From assembly GCF_900105835.1 (NCBI RefSeq), contig NZ_LT629783.1, forward strand, positions 4,176,501-4,240,500: a stretch of DNA of 64,000 nt, in the 5' to 3' direction. The notes under the pieces are model-generated. The model was not told the DNA's origin. It did no database searches and saw only the letters and a list, made by a program, of their open reading frames with translations. A program made the translations under genes and the position numbers. Positions 40,715-50,280 of the stretch are shown here, in pieces. Each line of letters begins with the position of its first letter. The stretch's first letter is position 1. Origin of the DNA: Pseudomonas fragi. Lineage in GTDB: Bacteria > Pseudomonadota > Gammaproteobacteria > Pseudomonadales > Pseudomonadaceae.

Positions 40715-41522
40715 GCAACGGCTAAATTGTGTTCAGGCGGCCTCGTTCTTCTTCTGGATGTGCGGGGCGTTTTTTTGTCCGTACATAAATGTAAAGAGGG
40801 TGTGAGCCGAGCGTCGAAAATGGGTGTGCGACACTGCGACATATTGTCACGGACGGCGTGTCGCAGGCCGTGCCTTTGTCTGACAAGCGGTCTTTTAAAG
40901 GTATGACTTTGTGTAACACGCCTGAGGTGTTTTGACGCTGGGGGAAGGGTTGAAAAGTGCCTGGAGAGACTCCATGCAAATTGGCTCAAGCCCTTTTTAT
41001 TTGGGCGTTTAAGCGGGTTCGGGGGGAGGCGGGATGCGCTAAAAAGGGGCGTTCTGATTGAGGGGTTGTGGCGTGCTACAGCCCTGATTTTGAGGGGCGT
41101 TTCAACGCGGGGCGTAATAATAGGTGGGGATTGTTACCGTGGCCGAGAAGAATTATTTCCGAATGAGACGTGGTTTATAGAGAGCTACCTAACTACAATC
41201 GCCCGCACTGAACGTCCAGCCTGCTCATCCCTGAGCCCAAGCGGGAAGTTGAAGGCCGACTGGGTTGTTCAATACAGGCGTCCCATGCGACTCCCAGGTA
41301 CTGGCAACCCTTCTAAGTTCCGCACCAAATGGAATTGGTCTGTGACAAGGCCATTGACCACGTATCGAATAAGAAATCACTGCTAACCCGGAATTTGCCC
41401 GTTCGCCTGATGGTGATAGAGCAGGCTTTCATTCAATTCCGGAAAAGAGCCAACCCTTGGCAGGGCGAAGTGTTGGCGAAAAAAACCAACTGCATTGTGC
41501 AAGCTGTTTTAGAGGTCGTGAG
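40715..41522. other. 808-base non-coding region upstream of the cyo operon
   Basis: I see no convincing gene in this stretch. The longest open frame, 106 codons from 41066, has no ribosome-binding site and a composition unlike a protein. The stretch is AT-richer than its surroundings and has many T- and A-runs, for instance near 40780, 40985 and 41475. It presumably holds the cyoA promoter and a long leader; no clear -35/-10 pair or FNR-type TTGAT-N4-ATCAA box stood out. GAGG at 41513-41516 serves as cyoA ribosome-binding site. Confidence 0.5.
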
Positions 41523-42461
41523 ATGACTAAAAAAAGGTACCCCAGACTCCTTGGCTTATTGCCACTTTTCGGCACGTTGTTGCTGGGAGGTTGCAACATG
41601 ACATTGCTCGATCCGGTGGGGCAGGTCGGGATCGAAGAGCGGAATCTGATCATCACTGCAACACTGCTGATGCTTCTGGTCGTGGTGCCGGTCATCATTA
41701 TGACCCTGGTATTTGCGTGGAAATATCGCGCGTCGAACACCAGCGCTACCTACACACCAAAGTGGTCGCACTCCACCAAGATCGAAGTCGTGATCTGGAC
41801 TGTGCCAATTCTGATCATCATCGCCCTGGGCGTGATCACCTACAAGTCGACCCACGCGCTGGACCCGTATCGTCCGCTCGAGTCTGACGTCAAGCCGATT
41901 ACCATCGAAGTGGTGGCAATGGACTGGAAGTGGATGTTCATCTACCCGGAACAGGGTATCGCCACCGTCAACAAGATCGTGTTCCCGGCCAACACCCCGG
42001 TCAATTTCCGTATCACCTCTGACACGGTCATGAACTCGTTCTTCATTCCAGGCCTGGGCGGTCAGATCTACGCCATGGCCGGCATGACGACCAAGCTGCA
42101 CCTGATTGCCAACCGCAACGCTGAAATGGAAGGCATCTCTGCCAACTACAGCGGTGCCGGTTTCACTGGCATGAAATTCAAAGCGATCGCGACTTCTCAG
42201 GCTGACTTCGATGCCTGGGTAAGTGAAGTCAAAGCGTCACCTAAACAGCTTGATGAAGCTGCTTATGCCGCCTTGTCCGTATCCAGTCAGAACAATCCCG
42301 TTGAGCTGTTCTCCTCGTACACACCGAACCTGTTTCAGAAAATCGTCGACAAGTACGAAGGTATGACACCAGGCAAACCGGTGAAGCACGAGAAGAAAGA
42401 AGTGGCCGGGAACGACGTGGCGGACACGAGTGAGCATTCAGCTGCCGGGGCAGAGGAGTAA
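41523..42461 (+). CDS. cyoA: cytochrome o ubiquinol oxidase subunit II
   Basis: CyoA is the subunit II of the bo3-type quinol oxidase in the inner membrane. The 312-residue protein starts with a lipoprotein signal ([13 protein letters not shown], Cys24 acylated), has two membrane segments ([20 protein letters not shown] and [19 protein letters not shown]) and a cupredoxin-like periplasmic domain ([40 protein letters not shown]). The CuA-binding cysteines and histidines of cytochrome c oxidases are absent, which marks it as a quinol oxidase. The ATG at 41523 is preferred over an earlier in-frame start at 41457. cyoB follows after three bases. Confidence 0.95.
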   Translation: MTKKRYPRLLGLLPLFGTLLLGGCNMTLLDPVGQVGIEERNLIITATLLMLLVVVPVIIMTLVFAWKYRASNTSATYTPKWSHSTKIEVVIWTVPILIIIALGVITYKSTHALDPYRPLESDVKPITIEVVAMDWKWMFIYPEQGIATVNKIVFPANTPVNFRITSDTVMNSFFIPGLGGQIYAMAGMTTKLHLIANRNAEMEGISANYSGAGFTGMKFKAIATSQADFDAWVSEVKASPKQLDEAAYAALSVSSQNNPVELFSSYTPNLFQKIVDKYEGMTPGKPVKHEKKEVAGNDVADTSEHSAAGAEE

Positions 42462-42464
42462 ACG

Positions 42465-44489
42465 ATGTTTGGTAAATTAAGTTGGGAAGCGGTCCCGTTC
42501 CACGAGCCGATCGTGATGGTGACCATCGCCATGATCGCGCTGGGTGGTCTGGCACTGTTTGCAGCAATCACCTACTTCAAGAAGTGGACCTACCTGTGGA
42601 CCGAATGGCTAACGTCAGTCGACCACAAGAAAATCGGCGTGATGTACATCATCGTCGCCATGATCATGCTGCTGCGCGGCTTTGCCGACGCCGTGATGAT
42701 GCGTACCCAGCTGGCCATGGCCACCGAGGGTTCGCCTGGCTACCTGCCACCTGAACACTATGACCAGATCTTCACCGCTCACGGTGTGATCATGATCATC
42801 TTCATGGCGATGCCATTCTTCACCGGCCTGATGAACCTTGCAGTGCCGCTGCAGATCGGCGCCCGTGACGTGGCCTACCCGTTCCTGAACTCCCTGAGCT
42901 TCTGGCTGCTGGTGTCCGGCGTTGTGCTGGTCAACCTGTCGCTGGGCGTCGGCGAGTTCGCCAAGACCGGTTGGGTTGCTTATCCGCCGCTGTCGGGCTT
43001 GCAGTACAGTCCGGGCGTGGGGATGGATTACTACATCTGGGCTCTACAGCTATCGGGGTTAGGTACGACGTTAACCGGGGTCAACTTCCTGGCGACTGTT
43101 CTGAAGATGCGTGCCCCTGGCATGAAACTGATGGACATGCCGATCTTCACCTGGACCTGCACCTGGGCAAACGTCCTGATCGTGGCTTCGTTCCCGATCC
43201 TGACCGCTACCCTGGCACTGCTGACACTTGACCGTTACATGGATTTCCACATTTTCACCAATGAACTTGGTGGCAATCCAATGATGTACGTCAACCTGTT
43301 CTGGGCGTGGGGTCACCCTGAGGTTTACATCCTCATTCTGCCGGCGTTCGGTATCTTCTCCGAAGTGATCTCCACGTTCACCGGCAAGCGTCTGTTCGGT
43401 CACCACTCGATGGTCTACGCCTCCGGCGCGATCTCGGTACTGGGCTTCATGGTTTGGCTGCACCACTTCTTCACCATGGGTTCGGGTGCAAGCGTCAACG
43501 CCTTCTTCGGTCTGGCGACGATGCTGATTTCCATCCCGACGGGTGTGAAGCTGTTCAACTGGCTGTTCACCATCTACCAGGGCCGTCTGCGCTTCACCAG
43601 CCAGGTTCTGTGGACCCTGGGCTTCATGGTGACCTTCGCCATCGGCGGCATGACTGGCGTACTGCTGGCCATCCCGGGTGCTGACTTCGTACTGCACAAC
43701 AGCCTGTTCGTTATTGCTCACTTCCATAACGTGATCATCGGCGGCGCAGTATTCGGTTACATCGCAGGCTTCAGCTTCTACTTCCCTAAAGCGTTCGGCT
43801 TCAAGTTGAACGAGAAGTGGGGCAAGGCAGCGTTCTGGTTCTGGATCGTCGGCTTCTTCATCGCCTTCATGCCGCTCTATGCACTGGGCTTCATGGGCAT
43901 GACCCGTCGTCTGAACGCCAGCACCAACCCTGAGTGGGTGCCTTACCTGTACGTTGCCCTGTTCGGCGCAATCCTGATCGCTTGCGGTATCGCCAGCCAG
44001 CTGATCCAGCTGTACGTCAGTATCCGTGACCGTAACAAGCCAGAGAACGCCTGCGAATTCGGCGATCCTTGGAATGCACACACGCTGGAATGGTCGACTT
44101 CGTCGCCACCACCGTTCTACAACTTCGCTGTACTGCCAAAAGTCGACGGTATCGACCCGTTCACCGAAGCCAAGGAAAACGGTACTGCGTACCAGGCTCC
44201 GGCCAAGTACGAGCCGATCCACATGCCGAACAACACGGCAACGGGTGTGTACATGGGTGCACTGCTGACCGTCTTCGGTTTTGCAATGATCTGGCACATC
44301 TGGTGGCTGGCCATCGTTGGTCTGGTTGGCACCGTCGTGGTCTTCGTGGCTCACGCTGCACGTGACGACCAGGGCTACATGGTGCCGGTAGAGACTATCG
44401 AGCGCATCGAGGCCGAGCAGCACAAGCGTCTGGTAGCCGCCAAAGCAATCCCGGCTACTCGTGTTGAAACCAAGTTGGAACAGGCTTAA
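42465..44489 (+). CDS. cyoB: cytochrome o ubiquinol oxidase subunit I
   Basis: CyoB is the catalytic haem-copper subunit that reduces oxygen to water and pumps protons. The 674 residues form about fifteen membrane segments. The metal ligands are visible: the low-spin haem His in [16 protein letters not shown], the CuB His and cross-linked Tyr in [17 protein letters not shown], the His pair in [12 protein letters not shown], and the haem ligands in [13 protein letters not shown]. The D-channel region is also as in E. coli CyoB. GAGGAGTAAACG precedes the ATG. In pseudomonads the cyo operon is a known target of carbon catabolite control by Crc/Hfq, but I did not find a clear binding motif at this start. 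Confidence 0.97.
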   Translation: MFGKLSWEAVPFHEPIVMVTIAMIALGGLALFAAITYFKKWTYLWTEWLTSVDHKKIGVMYIIVAMIMLLRGFADAVMMRTQLAMATEGSPGYLPPEHYDQIFTAHGVIMIIFMAMPFFTGLMNLAVPLQIGARDVAYPFLNSLSFWLLVSGVVLVNLSLGVGEFAKTGWVAYPPLSGLQYSPGVGMDYYIWALQLSGLGTTLTGVNFLATVLKMRAPGMKLMDMPIFTWTCTWANVLIVASFPILTATLALLTLDRYMDFHIFTNELGGNPMMYVNLFWAWGHPEVYILILPAFGIFSEVISTFTGKRLFGHHSMVYASGAISVLGFMVWLHHFFTMGSGASVNAFFGLATMLISIPTGVKLFNWLFTIYQGRLRFTSQVLWTLGFMVTFAIGGMTGVLLAIPGADFVLHNSLFVIAHFHNVIIGGAVFGYIAGFSFYFPKAFGFKLNEKWGKAAFWFWIVGFFIAFMPLYALGFMGMTRRLNASTNPEWVPYLYVALFGAILIACGIASQLIQLYVSIRDRNKPENACEFGDPWNAHTLEWSTSSPPPFYNFAVLPKVDGIDPFTEAKENGTAYQAPAKYEPIHMPNNTATGVYMGALLTVFGFAMIWHIWWLAIVGLVGTVVVFVAHAARDDQGYMVPVETIERIEAEQHKRLVAAKAIPATRVETKLEQA

Positions 44490-44492
44490 ACC

Positions 44493-45119
44493 ATGTCGAA
44501 CTTAGCGACCACTGCTGGACACGCTCATGGTCATGACCATGGGCACGACGACCATCACCACGACTCGGGCGAGACTACCGTATTCGGTTTCTGGCTCTAC
44601 CTGATGACCGACTGCATCTTGTTTGCGTCGATCTTCGCGGTATACGCGGTATTGGTGAACAACGTTGCAGGTGGCCCGTCGGGCCACGACATCTTCGAAC
44701 TGCCTTATGTACTGGGTGAAACCGCCCTGTTGCTGTTCAGCTCGATCACCTACGGCTTCGCCATGCTGGCGTTGTTCAAGGGCAAGAAACAGCAGGTGCT
44801 GTTCTGGCTGGGCATGACGTTCCTGCTTGGTGCAGGCTTCATCGCCATGGAAATCAACGAGTTCCACCTGTTGATCTCCGAGGGCTACGGCCCTAGCCGT
44901 TCGGGCTTCCTGTCTGGCTTCTTCACCCTGGTCGGTACCCACGGTCTGCACGTGACCAGCGGTCTGATCTGGATGGCGATCATGATGTACCAGGTGCAGA
45001 AAAACGGCCTGACCTCGACCAACAAGACCCGCCTGAGCTGCCTGAGCCTGTTCTGGCACTTCCTGGACGTGGTCTGGATCTGCGTATTCACCGTTGTTTA
45101 CCTGATGGGGACTTTGTAA
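44493..45119 (+). CDS. cyoC: cytochrome o ubiquinol oxidase subunit III
   Basis: CyoC is the five-helix subunit III of the quinol oxidase, needed for stability. The 208-residue protein has a histidine-rich N-terminus ([16 protein letters not shown]) and then [59 protein letters not shown] and [20 protein letters not shown], all characteristic. The His-rich tail could bind metal. It starts three bases after cyoB and its stop overlaps the cyoD ATG (TAATG). Confidence 0.96.
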   Translation: MSNLATTAGHAHGHDHGHDDHHHDSGETTVFGFWLYLMTDCILFASIFAVYAVLVNNVAGGPSGHDIFELPYVLGETALLLFSSITYGFAMLALFKGKKQQVLFWLGMTFLLGAGFIAMEINEFHLLISEGYGPSRSGFLSGFFTLVGTHGLHVTSGLIWMAIMMYQVQKNGLTSTNKTRLSCLSLFWHFLDVVWICVFTVVYLMGTL

Positions 45120-45445
45120 TGGCTAACGCACATTCCGACGGCGCCAACCACGGCAGCGTGAAGTCCTACGCGATCGGCTTCATCCTGTCGGTGATCCTGA
45201 CCGTTATTCCGTTCGGGCTGGTGATGTACCCATCGCTGCCCAAATTCACCACCCTGGCGATCGTGCTGTTGTTCGCCGTGGTGCAAGTGGTTGTTCACCT
45301 GGTGTACTTCCTGCACCTGGACCGCTCGCCTGCACAACGCAACAACGTCACCGCGCTGGTATTTGCTGCGCTGGTAATTGTGCTGCTGGTGGGCTTGTCC
45401 CTGTGGATCATGTTCAGCATCCACACTGAAATGATGGCGAAGTGA
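45119..45445 (+). CDS. cyoD: cytochrome o ubiquinol oxidase subunit IV
   Basis: CyoD is the small subunit IV of the oxidase, involved in assembly of the copper centre. It has 108 residues and three membrane segments (SYAIGFILSVILTVIPFGLV, LAIVLLFAVVQVVVHLVYFL, ALVFAALVIVLLVGLSLWIM). The start overlaps the cyoC stop by one base, and cyoE follows after 11 bases. Confidence 0.95.
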   Translation: MANAHSDGANHGSVKSYAIGFILSVILTVIPFGLVMYPSLPKFTTLAIVLLFAVVQVVVHLVYFLHLDRSPAQRNNVTALVFAALVIVLLVGLSLWIMFSIHTEMMAK

Positions 45446-45456
45446 GGTAAGACCCG

Positions 45457-46344
45457 ATGTCCTTCAAGCACTTTATCCAAATCACCAAACCGGGGATCAT
45501 TTTCGGTAACGTGCTTTCTGTGGCAGGCGGGTTCTTCCTGGCCTCGAAGGGGCATTTCGATCTTGCCCTGTTCCTGGCCGCGGTAATCGGCACCTCCCTG
45601 GTGGTAGCGTCCGGTTGTGTGTTCAACAACTGCATCGACCGCGACATTGACATCAAGATGGACCGCACCAAGAACCGCGTACTGGTTCAAGGCCTGATCT
45701 CCCTCAAGGTGGCACTGGTTTACGCCACCTTGCTGGGGGGCGCCGGCCTTTACCTGCTGTATCGCGTAGCCAACCCGCTGGCGGCACTGTTCGCCGCGAT
45801 CGGCTTCGTGATCTACGTCGGTCTGTACAGCCTGTACTTCAAGCGCAAGTCGGTTCACGGCACGCTGATTGGCAGTCTGTCGGGTGCGATGCCGCCGGTC
45901 ATCGGCTATGTAGCTGTGAGCAACAGCTTCGACATGGCCGCTTTGACCTTGCTGGTGATGTTCAGCCTGTGGCAGATGCCGCATTCCTACGCCATCGCGA
46001 TCTTCCGCTTCAACGATTACCTGGCCGCATCGATTCCGGTGTTGCCAGTGAAGCGCGGGATCAAGGTTGCCAAGAAGCACATCCTGCTCTACATCCTCGC
46101 GTTCCTGATCGCGACCCTGATGCTCACCCTCGGCGGTTACGCCGGCATGAGCTACATGGCCGTGGCAGCTGCGATGGGCATGTACTGGCTGTACATGGCG
46201 TGGACGGGCTACAAGGCCGTCGACGACAAGGTCTGGGCACGCAAGCTGTTCGTGTTCTCGATCTTCACCATCACCGCCCTGAGCGTCATGATGTCCCTGG
46301 ATTTCAAAGCGCCTGCCGAGTTGTTGCTGACTTACGCGCATTGA
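45457..46344 (+). CDS. cyoE: protohaem IX farnesyltransferase (haem O synthase)
   Basis: CyoE converts haem B to haem O by adding a farnesyl group, supplying the cofactor of the CyoB active site. The 295-residue polytopic protein shows the prenyltransferase motif [18 protein letters not shown] with its aspartates, a second acidic or basic loop ([23 protein letters not shown] region), and [17 protein letters not shown]. It has about nine membrane segments. It is the last gene of the operon and is closed by a strong terminator. Some pseudomonads have a second haem O synthase with the cox genes. Confidence 0.95.
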   Translation: MSFKHFIQITKPGIIFGNVLSVAGGFFLASKGHFDLALFLAAVIGTSLVVASGCVFNNCIDRDIDIKMDRTKNRVLVQGLISLKVALVYATLLGGAGLYLLYRVANPLAALFAAIGFVIYVGLYSLYFKRKSVHGTLIGSLSGAMPPVIGYVAVSNSFDMAALTLLVMFSLWQMPHSYAIAIFRFNDYLAASIPVLPVKRGIKVAKKHILLYILAFLIATLMLTLGGYAGMSYMAVAAAMGMYWLYMAWTGYKAVDDKVWARKLFVFSIFTITALSVMMSLDFKAPAELLLTYAH

Positions 46345-46360
46345 TTTAGCCAGACCCGAA

Positions 46361-46398
46361 AAAAACCCCGCCTTCGAAAGAAGCGCGGGGTTTTTTTT
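46361..46398 (+). terminator. Rho-independent terminator of the cyo operon
   Basis: CCCCGC-CTTC pairs with GAAG-GCGGGG through one bulged C around a GAAA loop, flanked by AAAAA before and eight T after. It is 16 bases past the cyoE stop. The flanking A-run means that it could also work leftward. Confidence 0.93.
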
Positions 46399-46552
46399 GT
46401 TTGTGATTTGTTGTGTGGCAAGTGGAGTGCGTAGTCATTTCCTACATAGTCTGAGGGGATAACCCTGCATTATTTAAAATTTCCCGGTGATCCAATATGC
46501 CCGCTGAATTCAATTTATTGAGTATCGGGCAAGTAAAAATCAGGAGCATGTT
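46399..46552. other. AT-rich intergenic segment upstream of the ABC-export module
   Basis: No gene is visible. The stretch is clearly AT-richer than the core genes. It contains an interrupted dyad: GCCCG at 46500-46504 with CGGGC at 46526-46530, enclosing TCAAT-TT-ATTGA. This would suit a regulatory site in front of the module, but no regulator gene is linked and no promoter hexamers are convincing. Confidence 0.4.
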
Positions 46553-46612
46553 GTGCAGAAACTTTTATTAAAAAAACGCCTGGTCTACAAGGCGCAAACA
46601 AGGCCAACGTGA
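46553..46612 (+). CDS. possible 19-codon leader ORF
   Basis: A GTG at 46553 lies six bases behind AGGAG and opens a 19-codon frame (MQKLLLKKRLVYKAQTRPT) whose stop overlaps the GTG of the next small frame (GTGA). The strong ribosome-binding site and overlap make translation plausible. The peptide is basic and has no resemblance I recognise. It could equally be a chance frame. Confidence 0.25.
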   Translation: MQKLLLKKRLVYKAQTRPT

Positions 46613-46821
46613 ACCTGAATGCGGGTAGAGCCCCCAAGTTCGACCGTAAGGACATGGTGTATTCCACAAGCAACAAGATTCAGGACGGCCAATGGCACGA
46701 ACTTGGGCTGAGTCGCACCAATATGGGCATCGGCAACGCCAAGGCGGAAACGTCATATGAGTTTGTTTTGGACAAAATGGGTGCAGCCCCAACGTGCTGG
46801 ACTGAAAGGTTGGGGTTCTGA
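46609..46821 (+). CDS. unidentified small ORF (70 codons) ahead of an ABC exporter, possibly a gene remnant
   Basis: The frame starts at GTG 46609 with AAGG five bases before it and encodes 70 residues, beginning NLNAGRAPKFDRKDMVYSTS after the start. The same frame stays open back to 46537 without any start codon, so it could be the 3' part of a decayed gene. The protein is hydrophilic, has one cysteine near its end and no signal peptide. QDGQWHELGL in the middle is faintly like laminin-G or lectin modules, but this is too short to rely on. It lies about 110 bases upstream of a four-gene exporter, so a role as an exported substrate is possible but unproved. Confidence 0.35.
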   Translation: MNLNAGRAPKFDRKDMVYSTSNKIQDGQWHELGLSRTNMGIGNAKAETSYEFVLDKMGAAPTCWTERLGF

Positions 46822-46865
46822 ATAGATTGTCTTGAGCATGATGTAGTGTTGGTTTTGCTGATGGG

Positions 46866-46900
46866 CTCTTTCTTGCTGGACTATTGCCAGCAAGAAAGAG
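46866..46900. repeat. perfect 14-bp inverted repeat (strong hairpin) upstream of the ABC ATPase gene
   Basis: CTCTTTCTTGCTGG at 46866-46879 is the exact reverse complement of CCAGCAAGAAAGAG at 46887-46900, around a seven-base loop. No T-run follows in either direction, so it is not a normal terminator. It ends 32 bases before the probable ATPase start. It may be an mRNA structure or an operator. Confidence 0.8.
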
Positions 46901-46932
46901 TGTGTTGCAACAAGGTGGGAGTTAATGGCTTC

Positions 46933-47622
46933 GTGCGCGATTTGATCTGTGTCTCACTGAAAGGAGTCAGCAAATATTACCGTCATGAAGGTCAGCCCCA
47001 TTCCATTATCGCCGGGGTGACCTTTGAGGTTGGCGCAGGGCAAAGCTGCGCCATTATCGGTCAGTCAGGTTCAGGTAAAAGCACACTGCTGAATATTATC
47101 GGCCTGCTGGATTTTGCCGATTCCGGGGAATATGTGTTTATGGGGCGCCCGGTTGCGAAAGCCCGGAGTGATGAACTGGCAACACTTCGAAAAATGACAA
47201 TGGGTTTTGTCTTTCAGCATTTCAATTTGATACCGCGCTTGAATGTTATTGAAAACGTTGCCTTGCCGCTTCGTTACCGTGGTCTCGATCGCGCATGCTC
47301 TCTGAAACGCGCCATGTCCGAGTTGCAGCGTGTTGGGATGGCCCACCGCGCCAGTTATAAACCCGCCGAGCTGTCTGGTGGGCAAAAACAACGAGTGGCC
47401 ATTGCCCGTGCTCTGGTAGGGCAGCCTTCGCTGATTTTGGCGGATGAGCCGACTGGAAGCCTGGATAGCCAGTCGTCAGGCGACATCCTAGACCTGTTGT
47501 TGTCGATTCAGAAAGAGCAGGGCGTGACGTTATTGATTGTGACCCACGACATGAGTGTTGCTCAGAGAATGCAGCGCCAGTTTGTAGTGCATAACGGCCT
47601 CGTTGAGGAACTGCAAGCGTGA
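46933..47622 (+). CDS. ABC transporter ATP-binding protein (MacB/LolD type)
   Basis: The nucleotide-binding subunit of an exporter of the MacB/LolD class. From the GTG at 46933 (229 residues, GGGAG 11 bases upstream; the open frame reaches back to 46846) it shows Walker A GQSGSGKS at residues 43-50, the Q-loop [17 protein letters not shown], the signature LSGGQKQR, Walker [10 protein letters not shown] and the H-loop LLIVTHD. The phrase [17 protein letters not shown] is typical of the MacB/LolD class. It overlaps the permease gene (TGATG) and starts a block of four overlapping genes. Codon use looks less GC-rich than in the core genes. The exact start is uncertain. Confidence 0.92.
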   Translation: MRDLICVSLKGVSKYYRHEGQPHSIIAGVTFEVGAGQSCAIIGQSGSGKSTLLNIIGLLDFADSGEYVFMGRPVAKARSDELATLRKMTMGFVFQHFNLIPRLNVIENVALPLRYRGLDRACSLKRAMSELQRVGMAHRASYKPAELSGGQKQRVAIARALVGQPSLILADEPTGSLDSQSSGDILDLLLSIQKEQGVTLLIVTHDMSVAQRMQRQFVVHNGLVEELQA

Positions 47623-48809
47623 TGCGTCTGGCAGGGTCAAGACAAGTGGTGGGGGATGCGATTGACACTTTTCGGACATTGGGCAAGCGCACGGTGTTGG
47701 CGTTGCTGGGAATTGTCATTGGCAGTGCCTCGATTGTCGCCATCCTTAATATCGGTTTTAACGCCGGGCAAGAGGCCACACGGATATTTCATGACATGGG
47801 CGTCGATACCCTTGTTGCGAGTCTGAACAACGATCGGGGTGTTGACGACTCCTTGTTATCGACCGAGGTCGAGAAAATACGTTCATTGAACCTGCCCGGC
47901 CTGGTGATTTCCCCGGTTGCGCAAGTTTCAGTCAAATTGACTTTCAATCATCACCCGGTTGATGCGCGGGCGGTAGGTGTTGAACCAGCGGTCACTTCAA
48001 TCCTGAAGTTGCCAATAAGGCGTGGGCGCTTCTTGCATGCTTTGGACACTGCTGAAAATGTTGTCGTGTTGGGGCACGCGGTGGCCACGTCACTGGGTGA
48101 TCGCGGTATTGCTGTTGAGCCGGGTGAGTGGGTGAGAATCAACACTTATTTATTCAGGGTTGCAGGTGTTTTGCAGCCAGCCGAGGCGTCGATGATCAGC
48201 CCCGTCTTGACCGATCACTCGGTATTTATGCCGTTCGCGGCCCTGGCGCGTGTGGCTCAAAGTAGCAATGTCAGCACGGTACTGGCGCGTGTTCTGCCCC
48301 CGCTTGACAGTAGCGAAGGCGCTTCCCGGGTATTTGAAGGCTTGAGCCACGCATTTAAAACACGCCGCGTGGAAATGACAGTGCCGCAACAAATGATCGA
48401 CGCGATGGCGCGACAGAACAAGACGTTTGAATATCTGTTGCTGGCATTGGGCGTCATTACTCTGGTTGGGGCTGGCGTTGCAGTCATGAATGTTATGTAC
48501 ATGAACGTCTGCGAACGGCGCAACGAAATAGGCTTGCGTATGGCCATTGGTGCGCGCGGGCAGGATATACGCAATCTTTTCCTTATTGAGGCACTTGCCT
48601 TGAGTGCAATGGGTGCCCTGTCGGGAGCGTGCTTGGGAATAGTGCTGGCCTGGCTTTATGCCGTGATCTCGCAATGGACATTCGAGTTGTCGATGGTGTC
48701 CATCCCCTTGGGGGTTGGCAGTACGTTACTGGTAGGGGTTTTGTCAGGATTGAAGCCCGCCCTGGCCGCCTCTCGGTTGACCCCCGTCGAGGCACTGCGT
48801 GTTTATTAA
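47622..48809 (+). CDS. ABC transporter permease (MacB/FtsX-like)
   Basis: A 395-residue permease of the MacB_PCD plus FtsX type. The first membrane segment lies at about residues 25-45 (VLALLGIVIGSASIVAILNI), then a large periplasmic domain of about 220 residues, and three C-terminal membrane segments (YLLLALGVITLVGAGVAVMN, LSAMGALSGACLGIVLAWLY, LGVGSTLLVGVLSGLKPALA). The cytoplasmic loop NVCERRNEIGLRMAIGARGQ is the coupling region seen throughout this family, and PVEALR closes the protein as usual. In E. coli MacB, ATPase and permease are fused; here they are separate genes. It overlaps the next gene by 11 bases. Confidence 0.92.
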   Translation: MRLAGSRQVVGDAIDTFRTLGKRTVLALLGIVIGSASIVAILNIGFNAGQEATRIFHDMGVDTLVASLNNDRGVDDSLLSTEVEKIRSLNLPGLVISPVAQVSVKLTFNHHPVDARAVGVEPAVTSILKLPIRRGRFLHALDTAENVVVLGHAVATSLGDRGIAVEPGEWVRINTYLFRVAGVLQPAEASMISPVLTDHSVFMPFAALARVAQSSNVSTVLARVLPPLDSSEGASRVFEGLSHAFKTRRVEMTVPQQMIDAMARQNKTFEYLLLALGVITLVGAGVAVMNVMYMNVCERRNEIGLRMAIGARGQDIRNLFLIEALALSAMGALSGACLGIVLAWLYAVISQWTFELSMVSIPLGVGSTLLVGVLSGLKPALAASRLTPVEALRVY

Positions 48810-50280
48810 ATGCTCAGCACTGGTCAGTGGCGCATGTTATGCGGTGTTGATTTCAGACCTCACTATTGCGGCTGTCAGCCAGGTTCAAGGCAGTGCCTCC
48901 CGCTACACAGAGTCACAGGGGTCGTCGTTGAGCCAGCATTCAATGGATATGTCGTTGAATGAAGCTGTGTCGCTGGGCTTGCGGCGTAACTACAACATCA
49001 GAAGCCTCAAACTCCAGCGTGCAAGGGAGAAGTTCGATCTGTATGTCACTGAAGGCATGTTCAACCCCAAATTGAAACTCAGTGGTGAACACCGGCTGGC
49101 CAGGGGCAGTGCCGACCGTAGTCGCACGACCCGTATTGCGCCTGCGGTGAATCTGTTGGGCGAGTATGGAACCAACGTTGAACTCGGTTGGAACCAGCGG
49201 TTCAGTACCACTAAAAAAACGGGCGAGCTGAACAGCGAGGGGCTGGGGCTGACGGTCATTCAACCTTTACTCAGGGGGGCAGGTAAAGAGGTGACTTCGG
49301 CGCCCTTGCGGCTCGCCCATTTGACTGAGCAAGTCAACAAACTGAACGTGAAGTCCAGCGTCTCTGAAACCCTGTACCAAATAGTCTCGGCCTATCGTGC
49401 CCTGATGAAGTCCCAGAACCAGGTAGTCCTTGCTACGAATGCACATAAACGAGCCGTTTCGCTGCTGGCGGTCAACGAGTTGCTGATCGCGTCAGGCCGC
49501 GTCGCCAAATTTGATGCTGTGCAGATTGAGGCTGACATCGCGACACAGGAATTGGCAGTAGAAGAAGCAAAAAACCAGCAGCAGGCCAGTCGATTGCTGT
49601 TGCTCAAGTTGCTGGCCCTTGACCTGTCTACGCCGATCCGTGCCAGTGACAGCCTGAAGGTGGTCAGGCTTGAAATCGATCAGGACACCGCGTTAAGGCT
49701 GGCCCAAGCCAATCAACCGCAGTTCCTGTCGACGTTGTTGCAGAGTGAACAGGCCGCTCTGAACCTGTTGCTTGCCCAGGACAAGTCTCGCTGGGACTTG
49801 TCCCTGGAGGCCGGTGTCAACCAGTTGAATGAACAACACGGCAGCACGGGTGCCAACCGCGCATGGGACAGCTACACGGGTTTGAAGCTGGAGATCCCCA
49901 TTGGTGATCGCAGCAGCAAGCAAGGCGAGGTTCATGCTCAAACGCTGCTTGAGCAGCAAAAGTTGCTTGAGGAACAGGCGCTGCTTGAGTTGAAAACCCG
50001 AATCACTGACGCGATCCGAGGTTTGGACACTTTGTTGCGCCAGCTCGAAATTTCGCAGCGCGTCATTGATCTGTCTAAACGAAAGCTGGCCATTGAAACA
50101 GAAAAGCTGAATGCCGGGCGATCCACCAATTTTCAAATTATCAGCTTTGAAGCGGACTTGCGGGCGGCTGAAGATTCCAACCTGAATGCGCAGATGTCAT
50201 ATCTGGACGCCAGGTCTCAGCTGGACCTGCTGTTGGGGGTGATGTTGGAACACTGGGAGATTTCCCTTGAACACTTTTAA
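48799..50280 (+). CDS. TolC-like outer-membrane efflux protein
   Basis: An outer-membrane factor of 493 residues, the exit duct of the tripartite exporter. It starts at a GTG within the permease gene, has a hydrophobic N-terminus that could be a signal peptide (CYAVLISDLTIAAVSQVQG), and two repeats of the OEP type: DMSLNEAVSLGLRRNYNIRS opening the first and DTALRLAQANQPQFLSTLLQ the second. Long heptad-like helices (SKQGEVHAQTLLEQQKLLEE) are present. It has no lipobox, unlike NodT-type proteins. It overlaps the HlyD-like gene by 14 bases. Confidence 0.88.
   Translation: MFIKCSALVSGACYAVLISDLTIAAVSQVQGSASRYTESQGSSLSQHSMDMSLNEAVSLGLRRNYNIRSLKLQRAREKFDLYVTEGMFNPKLKLSGEHRLARGSADRSRTTRIAPAVNLLGEYGTNVELGWNQRFSTTKKTGELNSEGLGLTVIQPLLRGAGKEVTSAPLRLAHLTEQVNKLNVKSSVSETLYQIVSAYRALMKSQNQVVLATNAHKRAVSLLAVNELLIASGRVAKFDAVQIEADIATQELAVEEAKNQQQASRLLLLKLLALDLSTPIRASDSLKVVRLEIDQDTALRLAQANQPQFLSTLLQSEQAALNLLLAQDKSRWDLSLEAGVNQLNEQHGSTGANRAWDSYTGLKLEIPIGDRSSKQGEVHAQTLLEQQKLLEEQALLELKTRITDAIRGLDTLLRQLEISQRVIDLSKRKLAIETEKLNAGRSTNFQIISFEADLRAAEDSNLNAQMSYLDARSQLDLLLGVMLEHWEISLEHF

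Noticed and set aside
41066..41386. 106-codon frame upstream of cyoA
   Set aside because: No ribosome-binding site, no resemblance to any family, amino-acid composition unlike the neighbouring proteins. Retained only as part of the non-coding region.
43071..44423. 450-codon minus-strand frame opposite cyoB
   Set aside because: Shadow of cyoB; composition dominated by His, Gln, Glu and Asp without any motif.
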